A stretch of 64,000 bases of DNA from JALYNX01 sp963724825. Lineage in GTDB: Bacteria > Actinomycetota > Acidimicrobiia > Spongiisociales > ZC4RG35. The notes below the pieces were generated by a model, which was not told the origin of the DNA, did no database searches, and was given only the letters and a program-made list of their open reading frames with translations. Within the stretch, counting starts at the first letter, position 1. Each line of letters begins with the position of its first letter. A program made the translations under genes and the position numbers. Location of the stretch: positions 62,001 to 126,000 of the forward strand of contig CAVRWT010000004.1 in NCBI GenBank assembly GCA_963724825.1, read 5' to 3'. Of the stretch, positions 34,340 to 42,707 are shown one piece after another.

Positions 34340-35083
34340 TCAAACATCGAACTGAGTTCCCGGGGTTGCTGCGGCGACCGGACGGTCAAATGTCAGTTCC
34401 GCCTCGTGCACCGATCGGGATACGTCCAGGTAGGGCGGGATGTGGGTGAGCACCAATCGCTTCGCCCCCACCTCGCGAGCGATCGCCCCGGCCTCGGTGG
34501 CCGTGAGGTGATGCGGATAGTCCGCCGCGCCCCGCTCGCCCTGATAGCCGGCCTCAGCGAGGAGAACATCCACATCCTTGGCGAATCCTCTCCACTCCCC
34601 CTTCGGGCCGGTGTCTCCGGTGAAGAAGATTGTGCGGTTGTTGGACTCCCACCGAGAGCCAACAGTTGGCACCGAATGATCCATCTCGACAAAGCTGAGG
34701 GCGAATGGCCCGATTTCGGCGGTGTCCCCCGTCCAGACCGGGTGAAAGTCGTAACAGCGGCCCAGGTGATCACCCTGACCCGAGTCGAGAAACGATGACA
34801 GCCTGTCCCACACCGACTGCGGCGCATACAGCGGGATCCCCATGCGCGGCTCAGGTCGGTAGGTCCAGGCATGAAATGCGGTCATCAGGTCCGAGCAGTG
34901 ATCGGGGTGTTGGTGGGAGATGACGATCGCATCGATCATGTCTGGCTCGACAGGAAGAGACGTGAAGGTGTCGGGACCGGCGTCGCACCACACTCTTGTG
35001 CCGTCCTGTTCGATCACATAGCCGGAAGCGGGTCTTCCCGGCACCGGGAAGGTGCCCGACGAGCCGATGACATGCACCCTCAC
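34340..35083 (-). CDS. RNase Z-like MBL-fold hydrolase
   Basis: This 247-residue metallo-beta-lactamase-fold protein has the zinc motif H-Q-H-P-D-H, a later D-H-S-V-P aspartate/histidine site, T-G-D-T-G-P as the bridging Asp strand, and a final L-T-H-I-P-P. The fold matches the RNase Z / cyclic phosphodiesterase branch rather than beta-lactamases. The substrate is unclear; the neighbouring tRNA-processing gene rph makes an RNA role possible. Its ATG overlaps the pdxH stop (ATGA). Confidence 0.85.
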   Translation of the reverse strand: MRVHVIGSSGTFPVPGRPASGYVIEQDGTRVWCDAGPDTFTSLPVEPDMIDAIVISHQHPDHCSDLMTAFHAWTYRPEPRMGIPLYAPQSVWDRLSSFLDSGQGDHLGRCYDFHPVWTGDTAEIGPFALSFVEMDHSVPTVGSRWESNNRTIFFTGDTGPKGEWRGFAKDVDVLLAEAGYQGERGAADYPHHLTATEAGAIAREVGAKRLVLTHIPPYLDVSRSVHEAELTFDRPVAAATPGTQFDV

Positions 35084-35725
35084 GGCGCCAGCCTTTGCAT
35101 GACCCAGCCGTCTCCGTCTCTCGAATAGCGCACCCGATCATGAAATCGATTGGGCTGGCCCTGCCAGAACTCAACAGACATCCGGTGAGAGTCTCCAGCC
35201 TCCCCAGAACTCCGGCCGCGCCACCAGACCGTCGGCGAACTCCTTCTCGAAAGCAGCGAATCGCGCATCCAGCTGGTCACGGGAGTCGATGAGTGTGCTT
35301 TGTCTCGATGCGTGGGCGGCGATCTGAGAGCCCCTTGGTCGAGTCGCAAAATACGCATCAGCGACGGCCGCGTCCACCGCATTCACCGCACCCTCGAACC
35401 TGACCTGGCGATGAAGCTGGGTCCAGACGAAGGTGGCGGCAGCCCATGGATTGGACTTGATCTCGACGCTCTTTCGTGATTCGAGGCCGGTGTAGAAGAC
35501 GATTCCATCCTGATCGAAGCTCTTCATCAGGACGGCTCTCCCGGACGGTCGCCCCTCGGTCGTGGAGGTCGAAAGGACGAATGCGTTCGGTTCGTCGATC
35601 CCCGACGCGACAGTCGCCGAGAACCACACCTCGAACTGGGAAGTCGGATCGGCTGCCATCTCACCCTCCACGAGACCCCGAGCCTCGTACTCCCGTCTGA
35701 GGCGGGCGATCCGGTCGTCAGTCAC
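35080..35725 (-). CDS. pdxH: Pyridoxamine 5'-phosphate oxidase (frameshifted)
   Basis: This FMN enzyme completes pyridoxal 5'-phosphate synthesis. From GTG 35725 the frame shows N-A-F-V-L-S-T, G-R-P-S-G-R-A-V-L-M-K, F-Y-T-G-L-E-S-R-K, Q-L-H-R-Q-V-R-F-E-G and F-W-G-G-W-R-L-S-P, then hits a stop near 35171. One base out of phase, V-E-F-W-Q-G-Q-P-N-R-F-H-D-R and the terminal R-L-A-P complete the family C-terminus at 35080. Joined length is about 214 residues. A single indel near 35175 explains it. The DUF983 gene starts divergently 25 bases away. Confidence 0.88.
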
Positions 35726-35749
35726 CCTGCCGACGATAGCCTCGCCGGT

Positions 35750-36169
35750 GTGAGCCACGACCAGGGAGTAAGCGGAGGCACCAGGATTTGGCGAGGGCTC
35801 AGGCGACGCTGCCCTCGGTGTGGCGCCCGGGCGTTCGACACCTACTACGGGATGAAAGAGGACTGCGGCCGATGCGGAATGCACTTCGAGCGCGAGGAGG
35901 GCTACTGGGTAGGCGCATTGATCATCAACACGACGGTGACGTTTGGCACCTTCCTGGTGATCTTCGTCAGTGGCATCCTGATCACGTGGCCCGAAGTCCC
36001 CTGGACTGTCGTGGGAGTGGTCACCATCGTCGCCAATGGGCTCATACCTGTCGTCTTCTACCCCGTGTCGAAGACCCTTTGGCTGGCTCTGGAGTTGGGA
36101 TGGCATCCTCTGGAGCCGTCGGAAGTGGAAGCAGCCAGACAGCGCTCGACCTTGAGGCTTGAGACTTGA
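35750..36169 (+). CDS. DUF983 membrane protein with zinc ribbon
   Basis: This 139-residue protein has an N-terminal C-P-R-C-G...C-G-R-C-G zinc ribbon (about residues 21-43) followed by two hydrophobic helices (about 53-75 and 82-105). This is the DUF983 layout; some members are associated with cytochrome oxidase biogenesis, but the function is unproven. It is a lone plus-strand gene between two minus-strand operons, starting with GTG 25 bases from pdxH. Its last codons fall inside a heptad repeat. Confidence 0.8.
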   Translation: MSHDQGVSGGTRIWRGLRRRCPRCGARAFDTYYGMKEDCGRCGMHFEREEGYWVGALIINTTVTFGTFLVIFVSGILITWPEVPWTVVGVVTIVANGLIPVVFYPVSKTLWLALELGWHPLEPSEVEAARQRSTLRLET

Positions 36170-36178
36170 GACCTACAA
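36151..36178. repeat. Heptad-phased repeat (c)
   Basis: Words CTTGAGG, CTTGAGA, CTTGAGA and CCTACAA run across the DUF983 stop and the convergent acyl-CoA dehydrogenase stop with a 7-base period. Unlike the other copies it is partly coding. Confidence 0.55.
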
Positions 36179-37313
36179 CCTCTTCGCCACCTCGTCCAGC
36201 ATGATCTCGGTGGCGCCCCCGCCGATGCTCGCGATCCGAACATCCCGGTAGAGACGTTCCACCGCGGTTTCGGCAATGAAACCCATTCCGCCGTGGAACT
36301 GGACGCAGTCGTAGAGGACCCGATTGGCCAGCTCGCCGACGTAGGCCTTCACCTCTGACACCTCGCGCACCGCGTCCTCGCCCTGGTCGGTCAGCCACGC
36401 AGCCCGATAAGTCAGCTCGCGACCGGCGTCGATCTCGGTCTGTCGCATCGCAATCCGCTGCCGAATGGCCTGTTTGTCCCAGAGTGGGGAACCGAAGGCC
36501 TGCCTCTCCTTGACGTGCTCGACGGTCAGCTCTAGGGCTCGTTGGGCTTCGCCCAGCGCCTGGCCCATGATGGCCAACCGCTCGTTCTGGAAGTTCTCCA
36601 TGATGTAGTAGAAACCCTGGTTCTCCTCACCAATCAAGCTGTCCTCACCGACCCACACATCGTCGAAGACGAGCTCGCTGGTGTCCGATGACCGCCAACC
36701 CATCTTCTCGAGCACTCGCCCGGTGCTGAAGCCCTTGGCGCCCCTCTCCACGGCGAAGATCGAAACCCCACGCGAACCCTTGACTTCTGGGTTGGTCTTT
36801 GCCGCAACGAACACCACGTCGGCCGTGGCCCCATTGGTGATGAACATCTTGGTTCCGTTGATGACGAAGCCCTCACCTTCACGACGAGCAGTCGTCCGGA
36901 TCGCGGCGACATCCGAGCCGGCATCGGGCTCGGTGATGGCGATGGCGGCGATCGCATCACCGGTAGCGAATCTGGGAAGCCAGTGGGCCTTTTGTTCCGG
37001 GGAACCGAAGTTGAGAACATAAGGGAGCGGCGAGGTCAGTGTGGACCAGCACGGTGATCGTGAACCCCCCATAGGTGGACCGACCCAGTTCTTCCGCAAA
37101 CACCACCGATGCCAGTGCGCCGAGGCCCACCCCTCCGTATTCCTCCGGGATGCGCAGCCCGAAGAACCCCAGTGCCCCCATGTCGTCCAGAACCTGTCTG
37201 GGGACACCTTCCGTCTCCCAGGGAGCGGCATTGGGGACGATCTCGCGCTCCACGAAAGTGCGGGTCTGCAGTCGGACCGCCTCGAGGTCCTCGGTCATGT
37301 AGATCGACTTCAC
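36173..37313 (-). CDS. Acyl-CoA dehydrogenase (frameshifted)
   Basis: This FAD enzyme oxidises acyl-CoA at the alpha-beta bond. The N-terminal frame gives the helical domain with I-P-E-E-Y-G-G-V-G-L-G and ends out of frame near 37025. The other frame has A-I-T-E-P-D-A-G-S-D, G-T-K-M-F-I-T-N-G, Q-A-F-G-S-P-L, Q-F-H-G-G-M-G-F and terminal Y-R-D-V-R. Joined length is about 380 residues. The likely catalytic Glu lies in the final domain, but I cannot place it with certainty. It overlaps the HMG-CoA lyase gene by four bases, suggesting leucine or branched-chain catabolism. Confidence 0.87.
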
Positions 37314-38221
37314 GAGAGCCCTTCGGCAGCGAGGAGGGCACGTCCTGCCTTGCTGGCGTAGTTGAGATCGTTCGCTTCACAGAAATCGCGGGCGACATGA
37401 GCCACACCGACGATGTCGATGTCATGGCTCACCCCCAGCCCGTCGAGCATCCAAAGCAGATCCTCGGTGGCCAGATTGCCCGTGGCGCCCGGGGCGTAGG
37501 GGCAGCCGCCCAACCCTCCCGCCGATGAGTCCATCTTGTCGATGCCTCGCTCCAGGGCAACCATCGTGTTGGCGATCGCCTGCCCGTATGTGTCGTGGAA
37601 ATGCACACCGACCTTCTCCGCTGCGACCAGGTCGAGCACCTCATCGAGAAGACGGTTGATGTGAGCGGGGGTTGCCTGACCGAGAGTCTCACCGAGAAAG
37701 ACCTCATCGACCCCCCACTCGAGCAGGGTCTCGACGAGATGAGCCACCCAATCGGGCTCTTGCTCTCCCTCGAACGGGCAGTGAGTGGCAGTCGACACAT
37801 AGCCCCGGAACCGGAGCCCTCCCGGCGCCTCGGACAGGATGCGACGGATCCGGTGCATCGACTCGTCAACGGTGGCATTGATATTGCGCTGGTTAAAGGT
37901 GTCAGAGGCCGCAGTGAGGAGCCCGATGCTGGTCAGACCGGCTTCGAGCGCAGATTCCAAACCCTTCATGTTGGGCACCAGTCCCCACAATTCGAGGTCG
38001 TCGCGCTCTCGAAGTCCCGCCAGGACTTCGGCACCATCCGCCATCTGGGGAACGGCCTTCGAACTGACGAAGGAGACCGCATCGAATGACCGCAGTCCGG
38101 TGCCGGCCAATGCCTCGATCAAGCCGACCTTCGACTGCGTGGGAATGGCGACGCCAAGGGATTGGAGCCCATCACGAGACGAGGACTCCGTGACCGTGAC
38201 CCTCGAGGGGAGGTTGCTCAC
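37310..38221 (-). CDS. Hydroxymethylglutaryl-CoA lyase family protein
   Basis: This TIM-barrel lyase of the HMGL-like family cleaves HMG-CoA to acetyl-CoA and acetoacetate in leucine breakdown. The 303-residue protein starts V-T-V-T-E-S-S-S-R-D-G-L-Q-S (catalytic Arg-Asp), has metal-binding H-F-H-D-T-Y-G-Q, and the active-site loop G-G-L-G-G-C-P-Y-A-P-G-A-T-G-N. It overlaps the acyl-CoA dehydrogenase gene, as expected for a leucine-type catabolic operon. Related hydroxyacyl-CoA lyases cannot be ruled out. Confidence 0.92.
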   Translation of the reverse strand: MSNLPSRVTVTESSSRDGLQSLGVAIPTQSKVGLIEALAGTGLRSFDAVSFVSSKAVPQMADGAEVLAGLRERDDLELWGLVPNMKGLESALEAGLTSIGLLTAASDTFNQRNINATVDESMHRIRRILSEAPGGLRFRGYVSTATHCPFEGEQEPDWVAHLVETLLEWGVDEVFLGETLGQATPAHINRLLDEVLDLVAAEKVGVHFHDTYGQAIANTMVALERGIDKMDSSAGGLGGCPYAPGATGNLATEDLLWMLDGLGVSHDIDIVGVAHVARDFCEANDLNYASKAGRALLAAEGLS

Positions 38222-38260
38222 GCCCGAGACGGTACCCGGCCCGGGGCTGGAATCCCGGGC

Positions 38261-38578
38261 TCAGGCCTCCAGCTTGAGTTGGGCGTAACTCTCGATCCGC
38301 CGAACCTGCTCGCCGCTCTTGCGGAGGCGGATCCCGATCTCTCCGTAGCTCTCGCCACGGGCCCGCAGCTTCATGACGACCCTCTCCACGGGTCTGAGAG
38401 CCTCATCATCGACGACATGGATCATCGGCGAGTCGGACCTCAGGTCGATCATGGTCATGATCCGGGTGACGGTCCCGGGCTTCTTGCCGACGCGGCGCGA
38501 AATCTCGGGCGGCTCCTGACCGGCCTCGTGAAGTCGGACGATCACTCGCTCGATTGGTCGTAGGTCCTGGTGTTCCAC
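38261..38578 (-). CDS. Small protein with duplicated helix-turn-helix
   Basis: The 105 residues fold into two similar halves. Each begins L-R-P-(I/V)-E-R-V and contains a helix-turn-helix-like segment (E-I-S-R-R-V-G-K-K-P-G-T-V-T-R-I; E-I-G-I-R-L-R-K-S-G-E-Q-V-R-R-I), similar to sigma region 4 or LuxR-type helices. The halves look like an internal duplication. It lies between the HMG-CoA lyase and the ferredoxin on the same strand. It could regulate this catabolic block; I do not recognise a named family. Confidence 0.6.
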   Translation of the reverse strand: MEHQDLRPIERVIVRLHEAGQEPPEISRRVGKKPGTVTRIMTMIDLRSDSPMIHVVDDEALRPVERVVMKLRARGESYGEIGIRLRKSGEQVRRIESYAQLKLEA

Positions 38579-38590
38579 TACCTGCTCCTT

Positions 38591-38905
38591 CTATCCGAGA
38601 ACCGCATCCTCCCGATAGGGCTCGATCATGATGCATTCCCCCGGGCACTCCTCCGCAGACTCGATGGCGTCGGCGACCAGGGAGTCCGGAATCCGGGCGA
38701 GACCCCGGGAGCCCTCCGGGCCGTGGCCGTCTCCTTCGACCCCGTCGAAGACGACAGTACGCCCGAAGTGCTTGGCCTCTTCCTTGACCACCCACAAGCC
38801 ATCGTCTCTGCCGACAAAGACGTCGGGCGTGATCTCCTCACATATGCCGTCACCGGTGCACAGGTCTTGGTCGATCCAAACCATTAGCTGTGTCTTGTCG
38901 GCCAA
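38591..38905 (-). CDS. Ferredoxin, single-cluster
   Basis: This 104-residue ferredoxin has C-T-G-D-G-I-C near residue 17 and a C-terminal C-P-G-E-C near 87. The C-x5-C spacing followed by a late Cys-Pro resembles actinomycetotal 3Fe-4S ferredoxins that serve cytochrome P450s, with a central insertion of about 30 residues. No P450 is in the window; the electron acceptor could be the neighbouring acyl-CoA dehydrogenase or reductase, which is inference. It ends 12 bases before the duplicated-HTH gene. Confidence 0.8.
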   Translation of the reverse strand: MADKTQLMVWIDQDLCTGDGICEEITPDVFVGRDDGLWVVKEEAKHFGRTVVFDGVEGDGHGPEGSRGLARIPDSLVADAIESAEECPGECIMIEPYREDAVLG

Positions 38906-38949
38906 TTCCTCACCTCGATCTCAAGCCGCTCACTCCGACCCTATCGCAC

Positions 38950-39356
38950 TCACCGAGATTCGATCACAAACACCCGGATCTGGCGGTGCGGGGCACGATC
39001 GGCATAGAGCAGATAGCCGGGATAGATCTGACCGGCTCGATCCCAGATCCGGCTCTCCTCCTCCGGCCCGGCCGCTCTTGCGGTCGCAGGGACAGATCTC
39101 CCGCGATAGGCGACATCGACTTCGGGATCGGCCTCGATATTGAAGACCCAGGCTGGGGTCGCCTCATACCCGAACCGGGTCCCGAGCAAAGCCAGGTCGT
39201 CGTCGATAGGTATGCCAAACAAAGGCACTTGCCGCAGCTGGCCGCTGCGTGCACCGCGGGTGGTCAGCCACAGCGTGGGGATCCCCAGCAGCCAGGTGGT
39301 GGCAGTGGATGTTTCCCCCACTGCAGCTTCAGGTGAAACCGGTCCAAACCAGGCAT
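38950..39356 (-). CDS. F420-dependent nitroreductase-like (DDN/DUF385 family) protein (frameshifted)
   Basis: This belongs to the deazaflavin-dependent oxidoreductase family. The main frame reads I-P-T-L-W-L-T-T-R-G-A-R-S-G-Q, V-P-L-F-G, then P-A-W-V-F-N-I-E-A-D-P-E-V, the family core. Its proper N-terminus (M-P-G-L-D-R-F-H-L-K-L) lies in another frame starting at ATG 39356, with the switch near 39290-39300. The longer frame toward 39714 is unrelated. F420 dependence fits the cofD-cofE genes elsewhere in the window. Length is about 135 residues. Confidence 0.75.
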
Positions 39357-39594
39357 CACCACGCGGGAGACGGAAGAAGCGACCCGGGTGGTCCCGACCC
39401 GTGCTGCCGCGCGTTGAGCCCAATTCGGCGACCGATGCAGGTATCCGATGTCGGTGGAGAGTCCCACCCCGCGAAAGGTAGGCCGCTCGAATCCTGGTGC
39501 CGGACCCTTGATCGCCCGGCATCACAAGATGACTTTGGACTCTGGCCACGCCGCGATCCACCCCGAATAGTGGAGTGATTGAAAGGAGATGCCC

Positions 39595-40065
39595 ATGTAC
39601 CAGGTCTTTTCTCGACAGATCGTTGAACAGCCGACGCTGACCATGACCGCGAAGGTACCGGTCGCCGAGATCCCGGACTTTCTGGGGAAGGCGTATGCCT
39701 CGGTGACCGAGCACGTTGCGAAGTCAGGGCTGGCATTCGCCGGAGCACCATTTGCCCGTTACCGGCCGCTCGATGACGAGTTTGCGGAATTCGAGATCGA
39801 GGCCGGGTTCCCCGTCCTCGGCGGGACCGAAGGCAGCGGTGAGGTCGTCGCATCGACACTTCCCGGTGGAGTCGCCGCAGTCGTGACCCATGTCGGGCCC
39901 TACGACCAAATGAAGCCCGCCTACGAGGCGGTCGAAGCATGGATCGTCGAACATGACAGTCAGGCCGAGGGCCCAGCGTGGGAGGTCTACTACTCCGATC
40001 CCAGCGAGCAGCCCGACCCAGCCACCTGGCGAACCGAGATCGTCCAGCCGTACAAGGTCCTGTAG
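39595..40065 (+). CDS. GyrI-like small-molecule-binding protein
   Basis: This 156-residue stand-alone effector-binding domain is like the AraC C-terminal/GyrI fold: E-Q-P-T-L-T-M-T-A-K-V, then G-A-P-F-A-R-Y, E-I-E-A-G-F-P-V, V-V-T-H-V-G-P-Y-D, and W-E-V-Y-Y-S-D-P. ATG 39595 is chosen because GAAAGGAG lies six bases upstream; ATG 39589 is too close to it. Such proteins bind amphipathic ligands or, in some cases, hydrolyse them. It converges on tmRNA. Confidence 0.8.
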   Translation: MYQVFSRQIVEQPTLTMTAKVPVAEIPDFLGKAYASVTEHVAKSGLAFAGAPFARYRPLDDEFAEFEIEAGFPVLGGTEGSGEVVASTLPGGVAAVVTHVGPYDQMKPAYEAVEAWIVEHDSQAEGPAWEVYYSDPSEQPDPATWRTEIVQPYKVL

Positions 40066-40073
40066 AGCTAGCA

Positions 40074-40090
40074 AGGCGGTAACTCCGCCT
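40074..40090. terminator. Bidirectional hairpin between GyrI-like gene and tmRNA
   Basis: AGGCGG/CCGCCT form a 6-bp stem with a 5-base loop exactly between the convergent GyrI-like gene and tmRNA. No strong T-run is seen on either side. Confidence 0.45.
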
Positions 40091-40092
40091 GT

Positions 40093-40443
40093 TGGTGGAG
40101 GTGCGGGGAGTCGAACCCCGGTCCGTCGAGCCCTCGGCGTTGGCATCTCCGAGCGCAGTCGTCAGCGAGCTTTCGGCGGCGGGAACTCTGACGACGAGTT
40201 TTCCCGTGCCTATCCGGAGTTGTCTTAGCCCCACGGTCCCGGAATCCCGTGGAGAGCGTCCCGCAGTGCGACGCCCGATCCCTGCCGTGCGGGAGCCGGC
40301 CGGGCGGACGGGCTACTTAATTAGGCAGCCAGTGCGAAGTTATCTTCGGCACTTATTGGTTTTTCCGGTTTGTTGACGGGGCCCCGGAGACCCCGGCTCG
40401 CTTCCAACGCTTCAACACTCGACGTCGAAACCGTTTCACCCCC
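40093..40443 (-). ncRNA. ssrA: tmRNA
   Basis: Reading the minus strand, GGGGGTG at the 5' end pairs with CACCTCC before an encoded A-CCA, giving the tRNA-like acceptor. A T arm with GGTTCGACTCC follows the usual pattern. Inside, an ORF ends in a proteolysis tag, N-K-P-E-K-P-I-S-A-E-D-N-F-A-L-A-A, with TAA at 40321-40323. The terminal A-L-A-A is the ClpXP-type degron. Length (351 bases) is normal. smpB lies next to it on the same strand. Confidence 0.95.
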
Positions 40444-40522
40444 ATGGTGAACTCTCAGTTTACTTGGAGACGGCTCGCTCGAATGGGCAGCAGCAGTGCA
40501 CGCGCACAATGGACGAAAACTG

Positions 40523-41014
40523 CTACTGATGACGGCTACGCTTCCTCGCTTGCGAAGCGGCTCTTTCCATTTCCCGATCGTGGTCACGGTCGCGGAGCGT
40601 CTGTCGCTTGTCGTACGAGGTCTTGCCCTTGGCCAGCCCGATCTCGACCTTGACCTTGCCTTCGTTGAAGTAGACCTGGAGCGGGACGAGGGTCAGGCCT
40701 TTCTCGGCCACCTGGCCAGCAATCCGATCGATCTCCTTCCGATGCAGAAGCAGCTTGCGATCGCGCTCCGGCTCGTGGCCACCTTCTCGAGCGAACTCAT
40801 AGGGACCGACATAGGACCCGACCAGGAACATCTCTCCGCCCCGAACCAGGCCGTACGAGTCCTTGAGATCCATACGCCCCTCGCGCAGAGACTTCACCTC
40901 AGACCCGAAGAGGACCACGCCCGCCTCGAAAGTCTCAACAACGGAGTAGTTGTGACGAGCCCGACGATTGGATGCGATGACCTTGATTCGCCCGGACGGC
41001 TCCGAGCGGCTCAT
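40523..41014 (-). CDS. smpB: tmRNA-binding protein SmpB
   Basis: SmpB brings tmRNA to stalled ribosomes. The 163-residue protein has the family core N-R-R-A-R-H-N-Y, G-S-E-V-K-S-L-R-E-G, D-S-Y-G-L-V and Y-E-F-A-R-E-G, and a basic C-terminal tail rich in Arg and Lys that would enter the mRNA channel. It is one base from the ftsX stop and 79 bases from tmRNA, a frequent arrangement. Confidence 0.96.
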   Translation of the reverse strand: MSRSEPSGRIKVIASNRRARHNYSVVETFEAGVVLFGSEVKSLREGRMDLKDSYGLVRGGEMFLVGSYVGPYEFAREGGHEPERDRKLLLHRKEIDRIAGQVAEKGLTLVPLQVYFNEGKVKVEIGLAKGKTSYDKRQTLRDRDHDREMERAASQARKRSRHQ

Positions 41015-41950
41015 TCAGACCCGCTCCAGCGTCCCCGTGGGCACTTCGGAGCCAACGCCTTCCGACTCCCTCAGGTGTCGGCTCAGGCCGAGCATGGATC
41101 CGACCACCCCGGCCAGGGCTCCAAACAGCAGGAACATCAGGCCCCAGCGCAAGAAGAAATCGCTGTCCACTTCGAATCGGAACAACCCGAAACCGGAGAA
41201 GGCGTCGGAGAGGCGGGTGGCGGCAATCCAAACCACGAAAACTGCGGCCGCAGCCCCCAGCAGTCCCTCGATCATCCCCTCCAACAGGAACGGGATCCTG
41301 ATGTACCAGTTGGAGGCACCGACCAGCCTCATGATTTCGACCTCGTCGCGGCGGGCGTAGATGGCGAGGCGAATGGTGTTGGCAATGAGCACCACCGCGG
41401 CGAGCCCAAGCACGACGGCGGCACCGATCCCGAGAACCCTCACCACATCTCTCAAGCTCTGTAACTGTTCGATTTCGTCGGCGGCAGTTCGGACCTCGCG
41501 AACCACCTGTTGCTGTTCTCGAAGTTTGAATGCAACCGATTCGTGAAGGGCAATGTCGACGAGCTCGATCCGGATCGAGGCCGGAAGGACGGTGGGATCG
41601 ATCTCCAGAAGCTCGTCTTGACCGGCGAAGAGCTTCTGGTACTCCTCCCAGGCCTGGGCCTTGTCCACATAGAAGGCGCTCTTGACCTCTTCCCAGCCCT
41701 GAACCTCAGCCAGCAACTGCTCATGGGCATCGGTGGGGACCCCGTTGACCCCGGCATCGTTCAGGAAGGCGATGACATGGACCCCTTCTTGCCAACCGGC
41801 GATCCAGGTGCGAAGGACTTCGTTGGCGACCAGAGCCGCGAACGCCAGGGTCAGAGAGATGAACACGGCCAGGACTGCCCCCGCGACCACGAGGAGGTTG
41901 CGCCGAAGATTGACCAGCGCTTCCCGTATCAGGAAGAAGATACGACTCAC
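41015..41950 (-). CDS. ftsX: Cell division protein FtsX
   Basis: This is the ABC-transporter-like permease that relays ATP hydrolysis by FtsE to peptidoglycan hydrolases at the septum. The 311-residue protein has an N-terminal helix (about 20-45), an extracellular loop of about 120 residues, and three further helices in the C-terminal FtsX domain with M-R-L-V-G-A-S-N-W-Y-I-R. It overlaps ftsE by four bases. Confidence 0.95.
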   Translation of the reverse strand: MSRIFFLIREALVNLRRNLLVVAGAVLAVFISLTLAFAALVANEVLRTWIAGWQEGVHVIAFLNDAGVNGVPTDAHEQLLAEVQGWEEVKSAFYVDKAQAWEEYQKLFAGQDELLEIDPTVLPASIRIELVDIALHESVAFKLREQQQVVREVRTAADEIEQLQSLRDVVRVLGIGAAVVLGLAAVVLIANTIRLAIYARRDEVEIMRLVGASNWYIRIPFLLEGMIEGLLGAAAAVFVVWIAATRLSDAFSGFGLFRFEVDSDFFLRWGLMFLLFGALAGVVGSMLGLSRHLRESEGVGSEVPTGTLERV

Positions 41951-42636
41951 TCCGGCACCTTCTCATACTTGCCGGCTTCCTCGTCTCTCATCACACGGCC
42001 CTGATCGAGGGCGACGACACGTCGCTGCATGGCGTCGACGATGGCGTGGTCGTGGGTGGCCATCACGATCGTGGTCCCGGTCCTGTTGATCCGGTCGAGG
42101 AGCTTCATGATTTCGACGGAGGTCTTCGGATCGAGGTTCCCGGTCGGCTCATCGCAAAGCATTATCGGTGGGCGATTCACAAAAGCCCGGGCAACCGAGA
42201 CCCGCTGCTGCTCGCCACCGGAGAGCTGCTTGGGGTATCTGGCGACCTTGTCGGAGAGCCCGACCAGGTCGAGAACCTGCTCCACCTGAGGCCCGATCAC
42301 GGACCGGGGCCGTCCCAAGACCTCCAGGGCGAAGGCCACGTTTTCTCCAACTGTCTTGTTGGGAAGGAGCTTGTAATCCTGAAAGACGGTCCCGACCGAG
42401 CGCCGGAGGAACGGGATCTTCCACTTGGGAAGGGTGGTGATGTCCTTGCCGGCGACCCAGATCTTGCCCCGGGTGACCGGCTCATCACGCAGCATGAGCC
42501 GGATCAGGGTCGACTTGCCGGATCCGGAAGGCCCGACGAGAAAGGTGAACTCGCCTTTTTGCATCTCGAATGAGACGTCGTGGGCGGCAATGGTGCCGCC
42601 CTCATAGACCTTGGTGACGTTTTCGAGTCGGATCAT
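41947..42636 (-). CDS. ftsE: Cell division ATP-binding protein FtsE
   Basis: This 229-residue ABC ATPase has Walker A G-P-S-G-S-G-K-S-T near residue 37, signature L-S-G-G-E-Q-Q-R near 138, Walker B M-L-C-D-E-P-T-G-N-L, and the switch His in A-T-H-D-H. It is paired with FtsX downstream, overlapping ATGA style. Its start is 72 bases from the prfB stop. Confidence 0.96.
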   Translation of the reverse strand: MIRLENVTKVYEGGTIAAHDVSFEMQKGEFTFLVGPSGSGKSTLIRLMLRDEPVTRGKIWVAGKDITTLPKWKIPFLRRSVGTVFQDYKLLPNKTVGENVAFALEVLGRPRSVIGPQVEQVLDLVGLSDKVARYPKQLSGGEQQRVSVARAFVNRPPIMLCDEPTGNLDPKTSVEIMKLLDRINRTGTTIVMATHDHAIVDAMQRRVVALDQGRVMRDEEAGKYEKVPE

Positions 42637-42707
42637 GGGATCAGGAGCAGTCTCGCAGGCATCTGCCTCCAGCCGCAGAACCGAGGACGGTAACCCGACG
42701 CCGCCGG

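Noticed and set aside
35171..36106. 311-codon minus-strand frame extending upstream of pdxH
   Set aside because: Its first 127 codons are antisense to the DUF983 gene and have no pdxH similarity; GTG 35725 is the natural start.
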